DNA from: Methylopumilus sp003533095
Lineage (GTDB): Bacteria; Pseudomonadota; Gammaproteobacteria; Burkholderiales; Methylophilaceae
Assembly: GCA_963977845.1 (NCBI GenBank)
Contig: CAXBPZ010000007.1
Location: 1 to 33,347 of the forward strand
Direction of reading: 5' to 3'
DNA: 33,347 nt
Part shown: positions 1-7,271 of the stretch, piece by piece
Position numbering within the stretch: the first letter of the stretch is position 1
Layout of the letters: the number at the start of each line of letters is the position of its first letter
The notes under the pieces: generated by a model
Databases searched by the model: none
Told to the model about the DNA's origin: nothing
Seen by the model: only the letters and a program-made list of their open reading frames with translations
Position numbers and translations under genes: made by a program

Positions 1-2125
1 ATATAAAGTTTCGGGCGGCCTACACGGTGTGGGGGTGAGCTGTGTAAATGCCTTATCAAAATGGCTGAAGCTAACCGTGCGGCGCGACGGCAAAGTTCAT
101 TTCATGGAGTTTGGCCGTGGCGCAGCCCAGAACAGAAATGTTAAAAAAGAAGATGGGGTTGAGGTCTCTCCAATGACGATTACTGGAGAAACTAATTTGC
201 GGGGTACCGAGGTGCACTTTCTTGCCGACGAAGAAATATTTGGCAACATCGAATACCACTACGAAATTCTTGTAAAACGAATTCGGGAACTATCATTTCT
301 AAACAACGGCGTGCATATTCGTCTTGTTGATCAGCGAAGCGGCCAAGAAGAAGATTTTGCTTTCTCCGGGGGAGTCAAGGGTTTCGTTGAATACATTAAT
401 CAAAACAAAACCGTTTTACACCCCAATATTTTTCATGCAATTGCAGACCGCCCTTCAGACCTTGGTGGCCAAATTACGGTCGAGGTCGCTATGCAGTGGA
501 ATGACGGATATAACGAACAGGTTTTGTGCTTTACAAACAACATTCCTCAAAGAGATGGCGGTACGCATTTAACAGGGCTACGCACAGCGATGACAAGAAC
601 GCTAAATAATTTTATTGAGCAAAATGAACTCGCAAAAAAAGCAAAAGTAGAAACAACAGGCGATGACATGAGAGAAGGACTCACTTGTATTCTTTCAGTG
701 AAAGTGCCTGAACCGAAATTTTCTTCTCAAACAAAAGATAAATTAGTTTCAAGTGAAGTGCAGCCAGTTGTTTCTGATGTGGTAGCTTCAAAGCTTGCAG
801 ATTTTTTAGCTGAGAGCCCAGCAGACGCGAAAATTATTTGTAATAAAATTATCGACGCGGCACGCGCGCGTGAAGCTGCAAGAAAAGCACGCGATATGAC
901 AAGGCGCAAGGGCGCTATGGATTCGATGGGCCTTCCAGGAAAGTTAGCGGATTGCCAAGAAAAAGATCCATCATTATGCGAAATTTACTTGGTTGAGGGT
1001 GATTCCGCGGGAGGCTCTGCAAAGCAAGGCCGTGATCGCAAGAACCAAGCCATCCTTCCTTTAAAAGGAAAAATATTAAACGTAGAAAAAGCACGTTTTG
1101 ATAAATTATTATCATCACAAGAAATTGCAACACTTATTACTGCATTAGGCACAGGCATAGGAAAAGATGATTTTAATGTTGAGAAACTTCGGTACCACCG
1201 CATTATCATCATGACGGATGCAGACGTTGATGGCGCGCATATTCGAACGTTACTTTTAACATTCTTCTATCGACAAATGCCTGAGCTCGTTGAAAGAGGC
1301 CATATTTATATTGCACAACCCCCTTTATTTAAAGTGAAACAAGGTAAGCATGAACAATATATCAAAGACGAACAAGAGCTTGATCAATACTTACTTGAAT
1401 CCGCAATTAAAGAGGCCACGTTGCTTACAAAAAAAGGCGGCAGCAATTTAACAGGGGATGCATTAGGTGAAATTGCAAGACAAATGGTATTAACAGAAGC
1501 AGTAATTCGTCGCATTGCCCCACACTATGACGAAGCAGTGCTGCGAGCCATCCTTCACGTCGGGGCAATTGATTTAACAAGTGAAGCGAAAGCCGAAAAA
1601 GTTGCACAAGCTATTAGAGAGCGCCTCATTCATAAGAGCACTGAAAAATCAGAAGTGATTGTATCGCTTGATGAAGAAACTAAATCTTATAAGTTAGTTG
1701 TGAATAAATTTGTGCACGGCAATTTAGAAAGTTGTGTCATTGATGACTTATTCTTATCAAGTGGCGATTACCAACAACTACTCAAAACATCACAAATGTT
1801 AGATGGTTTAGTAGGAGAAGGTGCCGTGATTCAGCGCGGGGAAAAATCAGAATCTATTTCTAATTTTAAAGAAGCGCTTGATTGGTTATTAAATGAAGCT
1901 AAACATAATTTAAATATACAACGTTATAAAGGTTTGGGTGAAATGAATCCTGAACAACTTTGGGAAACCACGATGGATCCTAATGTACGTCGATTACTTA
2001 AAGTGCAAATTGAAGATGCTATTTCAGCCGATGAAATATTTTCAACACTTATGGGCGACCAAGTGGAGCCGAGACGCGCATTTATTGAAAATAATGCGCT
2101 AGGAGCAAGTAATCTCGATATTTAG
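1..2125 (+). CDS. gyrB: DNA gyrase subunit B (5' end outside window)
   Basis: ATPase subunit of the type II topoisomerase that introduces negative supercoils. The window opens in frame inside the GHKL ATPase domain: bases 2 onward read YKVSGGLHGVGVSCVNALS, which aligns near residue 109 of E. coli GyrB, so roughly the first 108 residues lie upstream. The GTG at 29 is internal and is not the start. The Toprim domain is intact, with EGDSAGGSAKQGRDRK followed by the metal-binding DADVDGAH. Before the C-terminal QRYKGLGEMN motif there is a long insertion typical of proteobacterial GyrB. The protein ends with the expected DQVEPRRAFIENNA. oxyR begins 13 nt downstream. In many bacteria gyrB follows dnaA-dnaN, so the left edge may lie close to the replication origin, but that is inference. 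Confidence 0.98.
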   Translation, partial: YKVSGGLHGVGVSCVNALSKWLKLTVRRDGKVHFMEFGRGAAQNRNVKKEDGVEVSPMTITGETNLRGTEVHFLADEEIFGNIEYHYEILVKRIRELSFLNNGVHIRLVDQRSGQEEDFAFSGGVKGFVEYINQNKTVLHPNIFHAIADRPSDLGGQITVEVAMQWNDGYNEQVLCFTNNIPQRDGGTHLTGLRTAMTRTLNNFIEQNELAKKAKVETTGDDMREGLTCILSVKVPEPKFSSQTKDKLVSSEVQPVVSDVVASKLADFLAESPADAKIICNKIIDAARAREAARKARDMTRRKGAMDSMGLPGKLADCQEKDPSLCEIYLVEGDSAGGSAKQGRDRKNQAILPLKGKILNVEKARFDKLLSSQEIATLITALGTGIGKDDFNVEKLRYHRIIIMTDADVDGAHIRTLLLTFFYRQMPELVERGHIYIAQPPLFKVKQGKHEQYIKDEQELDQYLLESAIKEATLLTKKGGSNLTGDALGEIARQMVLTEAVIRRIAPHYDEAVLRAILHVGAIDLTSEAKAEKVAQAIRERLIHKSTEKSEVIVSLDEETKSYKLVVNKFVHGNLESCVIDDLFLSSGDYQQLLKTSQMLDGLVGEGAVIQRGEKSESISNFKEALDWLLNEAKHNLNIQRYKGLGEMNPEQLWETTMDPNVRRLLKVQIEDAISADEIFSTLMGDQVEPRRAFIENNALGASNLDI

Positions 2126-2138
2126 TGTTACTTAATTT

Positions 2139-3038
2139 ATGACACTGAGTGAATTAAGATTTGTAGTGGCCGTGGCTAAAGAAAAAAATTTTAGACGCGC
2201 AGCAAGCAAATGTTTTGTCAGTCAACCCGCATTAAGTTTAGCCATTAAAAAATTAGAGGATGAACTTAATGTTTCACTGTTTGAGAGAAACCGTACCGAA
2301 GTCACGATTACTGAAATTGGTGAAAAAATTGTAGCGCAAGCCAATCTCATTTTAGAAGAGGTTGAAAAAATAAAATCATTCGCCAAATCTGGCGGAGATC
2401 CCTTAGATGGATTAATCAAAGTGGGCATGATCCACTCTGTCGGACCCTATTTGTTGCCGCAAATTATTCCCATTTTAAGAAAACTTGCACCTAAAATGCC
2501 TTTAGAGGTTGAAGAAAATATTACGGCAAATCTTGAGTCGCAATTAAAAAATGGACAAATTGATGCGGCGATTGTGGCTTTGCCATTTAACATTCCAGGC
2601 ATACAAGTCTTGCCAATTTACAAAGAAGAATTTGTCGTGGCTGTACCCAATAATCATCCTTGGGCAGCACGTAAAAATATTGATCCCAAAGAATTAAGCG
2701 CTGAAAAAGTATTGCTTTTAAATAGCGGACATTGTTTTAGTTTACAAGTCGTTGAATCATGTCCAGATTTATCTAAAAAAGGTGAAGTGCTACAAGGGAA
2801 TTCACTCGAAACTATTCGAAATATGGTGGCATCCAATTTAGGTATTACAGTGCTACCCAAAAGTGCAACATCAGATCGCTACCAAAATCATTTAATAAAA
2901 GTGATTCCTTTTATTAAACCGATTCCTTCAAGAACCATTGCTGTAGCTTACCGTAAAAGCTTTGTGCGAATCAATGCCATAGAGGTCATTGCAGAAGCGA
3001 TACGATTGATTAAAACAGAAACGATTGAGATGATATAA
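2139..3038 (+). CDS. oxyR: LysR-family peroxide sensor OxyR
   Basis: Transcription factor of 299 residues, the usual LysR size. The N-terminal winged helix-turn-helix covers about residues 1-60 (NFRRAASKCFVSQPALSLAI at 17-36). The effector domain follows from about residue 90. The decisive feature is the redox pair: Cys199 in SGHCF and Cys208 in ESCPD, at the same positions and nine-residue spacing as the disulfide-forming cysteines of E. coli OxyR, followed by the family motif SLETIRNMVA and GITVLP. It is therefore expected to activate catalase or peroxiredoxin genes on H2O2 stress; none of those lie in this window. The start is ATG 13 nt after gyrB with no clear Shine-Dalgarno sequence, so it may be co-transcribed with gyrB. 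A perfect hairpin follows directly. A CysB-like role is unlikely given the cysteine pair. Confidence 0.92.
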   Translation: MTLSELRFVVAVAKEKNFRRAASKCFVSQPALSLAIKKLEDELNVSLFERNRTEVTITEIGEKIVAQANLILEEVEKIKSFAKSGGDPLDGLIKVGMIHSVGPYLLPQIIPILRKLAPKMPLEVEENITANLESQLKNGQIDAAIVALPFNIPGIQVLPIYKEEFVVAVPNNHPWAARKNIDPKELSAEKVLLLNSGHCFSLQVVESCPDLSKKGEVLQGNSLETIRNMVASNLGITVLPKSATSDRYQNHLIKVIPFIKPIPSRTIAVAYRKSFVRINAIEVIAEAIRLIKTETIEMI

Positions 3039-3040
3039 AA

Positions 3041-3070
3041 AAGAAGCGTTATATTCATAACGCTTCTTAA
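3041..3070. terminator. Bidirectional intrinsic terminator between oxyR and the DUF2892 gene
   Basis: Perfect 12-bp inverted repeat AAGAAGCGTTAT (3041-3052), loop attc, ATAACGCTTCTT (3057-3068). It begins 2 nt after the oxyR stop, with A-rich sequence on the left. It lies between two convergent genes and can serve both, although the T tract is short on the plus strand. Confidence 0.75.
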
Positions 3071-3082
3071 TATGGATAGCGA

Positions 3083-3400
3083 TTAACGAGCTGCGCGTCT
3101 TCTTTTTGGAGCCGCTTTACGTCTAGCAGCTGGTTTTTTAGCAGCAGCTTTACGAGCTGGTTTACGTTTAGCTGGTTTTCTTGCTGCAGTTGATCTTGCA
3201 GGCGCTTTCTTAGAACCAAGACCTAAAACAGATTTGACTGGGCATGAAGCTAAAACACCAGTGCCTAATAAAGCAACACCAATGATTTCATCAACATAAC
3301 CCATTTCAAACACAGAGTAACCACCAATTGCTTGGCCTAATAAAGCAGCACCAGCAGCAATACGAACTACTCTTTCTAAACCTTTAACGTTCTTCTTCAT
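3083..3400 (-). CDS. DUF2892 (YgaP-type) membrane protein with Lys/Arg/Ala-rich C-terminal tail
   Basis: Protein of 105 residues in two parts. Residues 1-60 match the DUF2892 / YgaP transmembrane pattern: MKKNVKGLERVVRIAAGAAL at the start, two hydrophobic helices, and the family's closing Cys-Pro motif (ASCPVKSVLGLG). Residues 63-105 are almost entirely Lys, Arg, Ala and Pro (for example KPAKRKPARKAAAKKPAARR), resembling histone-H1-like or AlgP-type bacterial tails that bind DNA or other polyanions. DUF2892 proteins are normally about 60-70 residues, so the tail is an addition. The ATG at 3400 has a good AAGGAT ribosome site 8 nt upstream. The gene stands alone, convergent with oxyR. Function unknown; tethering of nucleic acid or another polyanion to the membrane is only a guess. 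Confidence 0.85.
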   Translation of the reverse strand: MKKNVKGLERVVRIAAGAALLGQAIGGYSVFEMGYVDEIIGVALLGTGVLASCPVKSVLGLGSKKAPARSTAARKPAKRKPARKAAAKKPAARRKAAPKRRRAAR

Positions 3401-3452
3401 TTACTAATCCTTTTTATTAAGAGGAGTTTGCATCATAAACGAATTAAAAAAT

Positions 3453-4352
3453 TTAGGAAATACTTTTTTTCGTGCCTGACATGAGAATCCAGCCTTCGCG
3501 CTCAATCGGCGTATTTAAATTAAACCATGCGCTATATATTTGTGTCAGCATTTCTACTTGTTCTTTTAATATGCCCGAGAGTGCAATTTTTCCCTGAGGC
3601 TTACAAGCCTTAGCTATAATAGGTGCTAGGACGGAGAGTGCGCTCGATAAAATATTTGCAACGACAATATCAGCTTCAAAATTTATTGATGAGTCTGAAT
3701 TGTAAAAGCGAATATCGACATGATTTTCTTTTGCATTATGCGCGCTTGAAATAATTGCTTGTGGATCAATATCCACACCAACAACTTCTTTTGCACCACA
3801 TTTCTTTGCTGCAATCGATAAAATGCCTGATCCACATCCGTAATCTAAAACGCGATCATTCGTGTTCACTTCTTTAATAAGCCACTCTAAACATAAATGT
3901 GTTGTGGGATGGCTCCCCGTGCCAAATGCTAATCCCGGGTCTAAAACAATATTGATTGCAGTTGGATCTGGACTTGTATGCCAGCTTGGCACGATCCAAA
4001 GTTTATCTAAAATACTAATGGGTTCAAATTGTGATTGTGTTAATGCAACCCAATTTTGTTCTTCGATAGTTTCAAGTGTGTAATCAATATGAGATAAACC
4101 CGTGAGAGTTTTAAGTTCATCTATGATGGTATCAATACATACAGAGTCATCAAAAAGAGATTCAATGATGTTATGTTGCCATATGGTATTGCTTGGTATA
4201 TTAGGCTCACCAAAAAGGGCTTCCTCGTTTTCGCTATTGAGATATAAATCTTCAATAGAAGATGAAAGCGCACCGAGTTCGATTAAAGTATCGCTAATGA
4301 TATGTGCATATTCTGCACTGGCTCGGATTTTAAGATTAATCCAAGCGGCCAT
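3453..4352 (-). CDS. prmA: Ribosomal protein L11 methyltransferase
   Basis: SAM-dependent enzyme that trimethylates amino groups of ribosomal protein L11. Length 299 residues, as expected. An N-terminal substrate-recognition domain occupies about residues 1-90. The catalytic Rossmann domain has the PrmA signature LDPGLAFGTGSHPTT (137-151), SAM motif I VLDYGCGSGILS (168-179), the acidic ribose-binding GVDIDPQA, and VANILS. It is the last gene of the aroQ-accB-accC-prmA run. Its ATG abuts the accC stop codon with no spacer, so translational coupling is likely. The same neighbourhood is common in beta- and gammaproteobacteria. Confidence 0.96.
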   Translation of the reverse strand: MAAWINLKIRASAEYAHIISDTLIELGALSSSIEDLYLNSENEEALFGEPNIPSNTIWQHNIIESLFDDSVCIDTIIDELKTLTGLSHIDYTLETIEEQNWVALTQSQFEPISILDKLWIVPSWHTSPDPTAINIVLDPGLAFGTGSHPTTHLCLEWLIKEVNTNDRVLDYGCGSGILSIAAKKCGAKEVVGVDIDPQAIISSAHNAKENHVDIRFYNSDSSINFEADIVVANILSSALSVLAPIIAKACKPQGKIALSGILKEQVEMLTQIYSAWFNLNTPIEREGWILMSGTKKSIS

Positions 4353-5702
4353 TTATTTTTTTTGTATGCCGAGTTTTTTTTCTAAATAATGGATGCTGAC
4401 ACCGCCATTGCTAAATGCAAGGTCAGACATGAGATCTTTGTGAAGAGGTATATTTGTTTTAATGCCCTCCACTACCATTTCAGATAAGGCCACTCTCATT
4501 CTTGCAATAGCTTGATCGCGTGTATCACCATAAGTAATTAACTTACCAATCATAGAGTCGTAATTGGAGGGGACAGTGTAACCTGCGTAGGTGTGTGTAT
4601 CGACACGTACACCCGGACCTCCGGGCATATGGAATGTGGTGACTTTGCCAGGTGATGGCACAAAACTATAAGGGTCTTCAGCATTAATTCGACATTCAAT
4701 CGCATGGCCTTTAAAGATAACGTCTTTTTGTTTTAATGGTAATTTTTCACCTGCAGCAATTTTGATTTGCTGTTGAACAATATCTATCCCAGTGATAAAT
4801 TCAGTGACAGGGTGTTCAACTTGCAAACGCGTATTCATTTCAATGAAATAAAATTCATTATTTTCATATAAGAATTCAAATGTTCCTGCACCGCGATAAT
4901 TAATTGTGCGACATGCCTCTGCACATCGTTCGCCAATTTTTTCACGTAGTTTTGCTGCCAAACCAGGTGCTGGAGCCTCTTCAATAATTTTTTGATGTCG
5001 ACGTTGAAGAGAACAATCACGTTCACCGAGGTAAACAGCATTCCCATGTTCATCTGATAACACTTGAAATTCAATGTGACGTGGTTTTTCTAAAAACTTT
5101 TCCATGTATACAGTAGGATTTCCAAAAGCTGTTTGTGCTTCTTGTTTTGTCATTTTCACTGAGGCAAGCAGTGCAGCTTCGGTATGAACCACGCGCATAC
5201 CTCGTCCACCACCACCACCAGCAGCTTTAATGATGACTGGATAACCAATTTTTTTAGCAATCGCGATAATATCTTTTGGATCTTCAGGAAGGGCACCATC
5301 AGAACCAGGTACACAAGGAACACCTGCTTTTTTCATTGCATTTTTTGCGCTGACTTTGTCACCCATAAGACGAATTGTTTCTGGGCGCGGACCTATAAAT
5401 ACAAAACCACTTTGTTGGACACGCTCGGCAAAATCAGCATTTTCAGATAAAAAGCCATAGCCAGGGTGAATCGCTTCAGCGTCTGTCACTTCAGCAGCGC
5501 TGATTACAGCTGGAATATTTAAATAGCTTTGTGTAGAAGGCGCTGGACCAATACAAACAGACTCATCAGATAATTTGACGTATTTTGCATCTCGATCAGC
5601 TTCGGAATGAATGGTAACTGTTTTAATGCCAAGTTCACGACAGGCACGTAAAACTCTAAGTGCAATTTCGCCTCGATTGGCAATCAGTATTTTTTCAAAC
5701 AT
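4353..5702 (-). CDS. accC: Acetyl-CoA carboxylase, biotin carboxylase subunit
   Basis: ATP-dependent carboxylation of biotin carried on AccB, the first half-reaction committing acetyl-CoA to fatty acid synthesis in the cytoplasm. 449 residues, the family's usual size. Visible landmarks are the N-terminal KILIANRGEIALRV motif, the glycine-rich ATP-grasp loop KAAGGGGGRGM with Lys159, the ERDCSLQRRHQKIIEEAP segment, and the catalytic FIEMNTRLQVEHPVTE. It follows accB by 8 nt and directly precedes prmA. The complex also needs accA and accD, which are normally elsewhere and are not in this window. Confidence 0.98.
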   Translation of the reverse strand: MFEKILIANRGEIALRVLRACRELGIKTVTIHSEADRDAKYVKLSDESVCIGPAPSTQSYLNIPAVISAAEVTDAEAIHPGYGFLSENADFAERVQQSGFVFIGPRPETIRLMGDKVSAKNAMKKAGVPCVPGSDGALPEDPKDIIAIAKKIGYPVIIKAAGGGGGRGMRVVHTEAALLASVKMTKQEAQTAFGNPTVYMEKFLEKPRHIEFQVLSDEHGNAVYLGERDCSLQRRHQKIIEEAPAPGLAAKLREKIGERCAEACRTINYRGAGTFEFLYENNEFYFIEMNTRLQVEHPVTEFITGIDIVQQQIKIAAGEKLPLKQKDVIFKGHAIECRINAEDPYSFVPSPGKVTTFHMPGGPGVRVDTHTYAGYTVPSNYDSMIGKLITYGDTRDQAIARMRVALSEMVVEGIKTNIPLHKDLMSDLAFSNGGVSIHYLEKKLGIQKK

Positions 5703-5710
5703 AGAATAAA

Positions 5711-6178
5711 TTAGCCAATAATAAAGAGAGTTTCGCCGTACTCAACGGGCTGACCGTTTTCAACCAAGATTTTTTTAATTGTTCCAGTTGCATCTGCTTC
5801 AATTTCATTGAGTAATTTCATGGCTTCGATGATACAAAGCGTGTCCCCTTTAGTAACTTTGGAGCCTACATCAACAAAGGGTTTCGCATCAGGAGAAGGT
5901 GAGCGATAGAAAGTTCCTACCATAGGAGAATTCACTGCATGCCCATCAATTTTTTCTGCGACAGGTTTAGTTTCTGAAGCGCTTTCATTTGTAGGCGCTG
6001 GTACTTGAGGCTGAGACGTTACTTGCTGAGGGGCTTGAATATAGTGCGTCATAGGCGCTGACTGATTCATAAGCTGACGACTGATTTTGACTTTTTCTTC
6101 ACCTTCAGTGAGTTCGAGTTCAGCGATACCAGACTCTTCAACCAAATCAATTAATTTTTTAAGTTTACGTAAATCCAT
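5711..6178 (-). CDS. accB: Acetyl-CoA carboxylase biotin carboxyl carrier protein
   Basis: Carries biotin between the carboxylase and carboxyltransferase halves of acetyl-CoA carboxylase. 155 residues: a short N-terminal helical region (MDLRKLKKLIDLVEESGIAE), a Pro/Gln/Ala-rich flexible linker at about residues 38-75, and a C-terminal biotinyl domain. The biotin attachment motif is EAMKL with Lys121 as acceptor, next to the usual NEIEAD. The gene lies 20 nt after aroQ and 8 nt before accC, an order typical of proteobacteria. In E. coli this operon is autoregulated by AccB; whether that holds here cannot be seen. Confidence 0.97.
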   Translation of the reverse strand: MDLRKLKKLIDLVEESGIAELELTEGEEKVKISRQLMNQSAPMTHYIQAPQQVTSQPQVPAPTNESASETKPVAEKIDGHAVNSPMVGTFYRSPSPDAKPFVDVGSKVTKGDTLCIIEAMKLLNEIEADATGTIKKILVENGQPVEYGETLFIIG

Positions 6179-6198
6179 AATGACCTCTTTTTAAAACT

Positions 6199-6636
6199 TT
6201 AAGCGTTAATTGCAAAATTAAGGGCTGCTATATAACCATCTGCACCAAGTCCGCTAATCACAGCGACTGCGATATCAGAAAAATAGGAGTGATGCCTAAA
6301 AGGCTCCCTTGCATAAACATTAGATAAATGAACCTCGATAAATGGGACCTTGACAGCAGACAAAGCATCACGCATTGCAACAGACGTGTGGGTATATGCT
6401 GCTGGATTAATAATCAAAAAATCAACCTTGTCTTTGCGAAGTGACTGTATTTTATTTACTAAGTCGCCTTCGTTGTTACTTTGCATGGTTTCAAGCTTAA
6501 TGGACTTTGATGCCGCTAAGGTTTTTAAGGCTTGATCGATGTCTTCTAAGGTTTGTTTGCCGTAGTGTTGTGGCTCTCGCTCACCTAGAAGGTTTAGGTT
6601 GGGCCCGTGCAAAACTAAGATTGATTTTGTTGCCAT
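6199..6636 (-). CDS. aroQ: Type II 3-dehydroquinate dehydratase
   Basis: Third step of the shikimate pathway: trans-dehydration of 3-dehydroquinate to 3-dehydroshikimate. 145 residues, as expected for the small dodecameric type II enzyme. It shows LHGPNLNLLGEREP at the N-terminus with Arg20 and the catalytic Tyr25, NPAAYTHTS (77-85) with catalytic His and Asn, EVHLSN (101-106), and FRHHSY with Arg114. First gene of the aroQ-accB-accC-prmA run. There is no obvious Shine-Dalgarno sequence before the ATG, but a promoter-like element lies about 35-60 nt upstream. Confidence 0.97.
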   Translation of the reverse strand: MATKSILVLHGPNLNLLGEREPQHYGKQTLEDIDQALKTLAASKSIKLETMQSNNEGDLVNKIQSLRKDKVDFLIINPAAYTHTSVAMRDALSAVKVPFIEVHLSNVYAREPFRHHSYFSDIAVAVISGLGADGYIAALNFAINA

Positions 6637-6662
6637 GTATCGCGTTTTTTAATGAATCTCTG

Positions 6663-6698
6663 GAAGTTAATTTTGCCGAAAATAAGGTTTTTTGTCTA
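6663..6698 (-). promoter_or_regulatory. Candidate promoter for aroQ-accB-accC-prmA with overlapping inverted repeat
   Basis: On the minus strand a -35-like TAGACA (plus 6693-6698) is separated by exactly 17 nt from a -10-like CAAAAT (plus 6670-6675), giving a start near 6663 and a leader of about 27 nt. The inverted repeat GTCTA-n5-TAGAC (6694-6708) covers the -35. The 11-nt direct repeat CGAAAATAAGG flanks it at 6677-6687 and 6708-6718. The promoter call is by eye; an operator role is inferred. Confidence 0.4.
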
Positions 6699-6722
6699 CA
6701 AATTAGACGAAAATAAGGAAAA

Positions 6723-7271
6723 TTAAAGGCTTTTAGAGGGTTGCAATAAAGGCTTTAGTGTGGCATCTAATTGGTCTTTATGAATACGACCAAAAATCGT
6801 TTTTTGAACACTGCCGTTTGAATTGATAATGACAGTATAAGGCAAAATACCCTGATTATTCCCTAAATTTTTACTTAAAATTACCCCTTTATCCTCATCC
6901 ACAAGAATGGGGTACATCACTTTTGTTTTTTTAAGGTAAGACTTCACAGCTTTTGCTTCATCAATTGCAATCCCTATTACAACAACGTTTTTAGAACTAT
7001 TTTCAGTATAGAAGTTGGATAATTCAGGCATTTCTTCACGACAAGGCTCACACCAAGTTGCCCAAAAATTAAGCACAATGATTTTATTCTCAAATTGTTT
7101 AAGGCTTTGCGGCTTACCTTCGGGGTCATTAATGATGGAAGTAAATAGCGGTGCCGTTGATGTGTTATTTTTTTCCGAGGGCATTAAAAAAATGCGAAAA
7201 ATAGAAAAGCCTAAAAAAATAATAGCAAGTACATAGATTGCTATATGAACTGAAGCTTTATTGATTTTCAT
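6723..7271 (-). CDS. TlpA/ResA-like membrane-anchored thiol-disulfide protein
   Basis: Periplasmic thioredoxin-fold protein of 182 residues held by one N-terminal membrane helix (about residues 9-29). The active site is NFWATWCEPCREEMPEL with Cys74 and Cys77. The WCxPC pattern plus the cis-Pro segment (GILPYTVI) place it in the TlpA/ResA/DsbE family, which reduces apocytochrome c or copper-site cysteines outside the membrane. Its start overlaps the end of dsbD by 14 nt, so the two are co-translated, and DsbD is the natural electron donor. With a cbb3 oxidase encoded 16 kb away, a role in cytochrome c or CuB-site maturation is plausible. The substrate cannot be told from sequence. Confidence 0.88.
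   Translation of the reverse strand: MKINKASVHIAIYVLAIIFLGFSIFRIFLMPSEKNNTSTAPLFTSIINDPEGKPQSLKQFENKIIVLNFWATWCEPCREEMPELSNFYTENSSKNVVVIGIAIDEAKAVKSYLKKTKVMYPILVDEDKGVILSKNLGNNQGILPYTVIINSNGSVQKTIFGRIHKDQLDATLKPLLQPSKSL

Noticed and set aside
915..1212. Minus-strand frames inside gyrB
   Set aside because: They lie opposite the conserved Toprim region and have no ribosome site or protein-like pattern.
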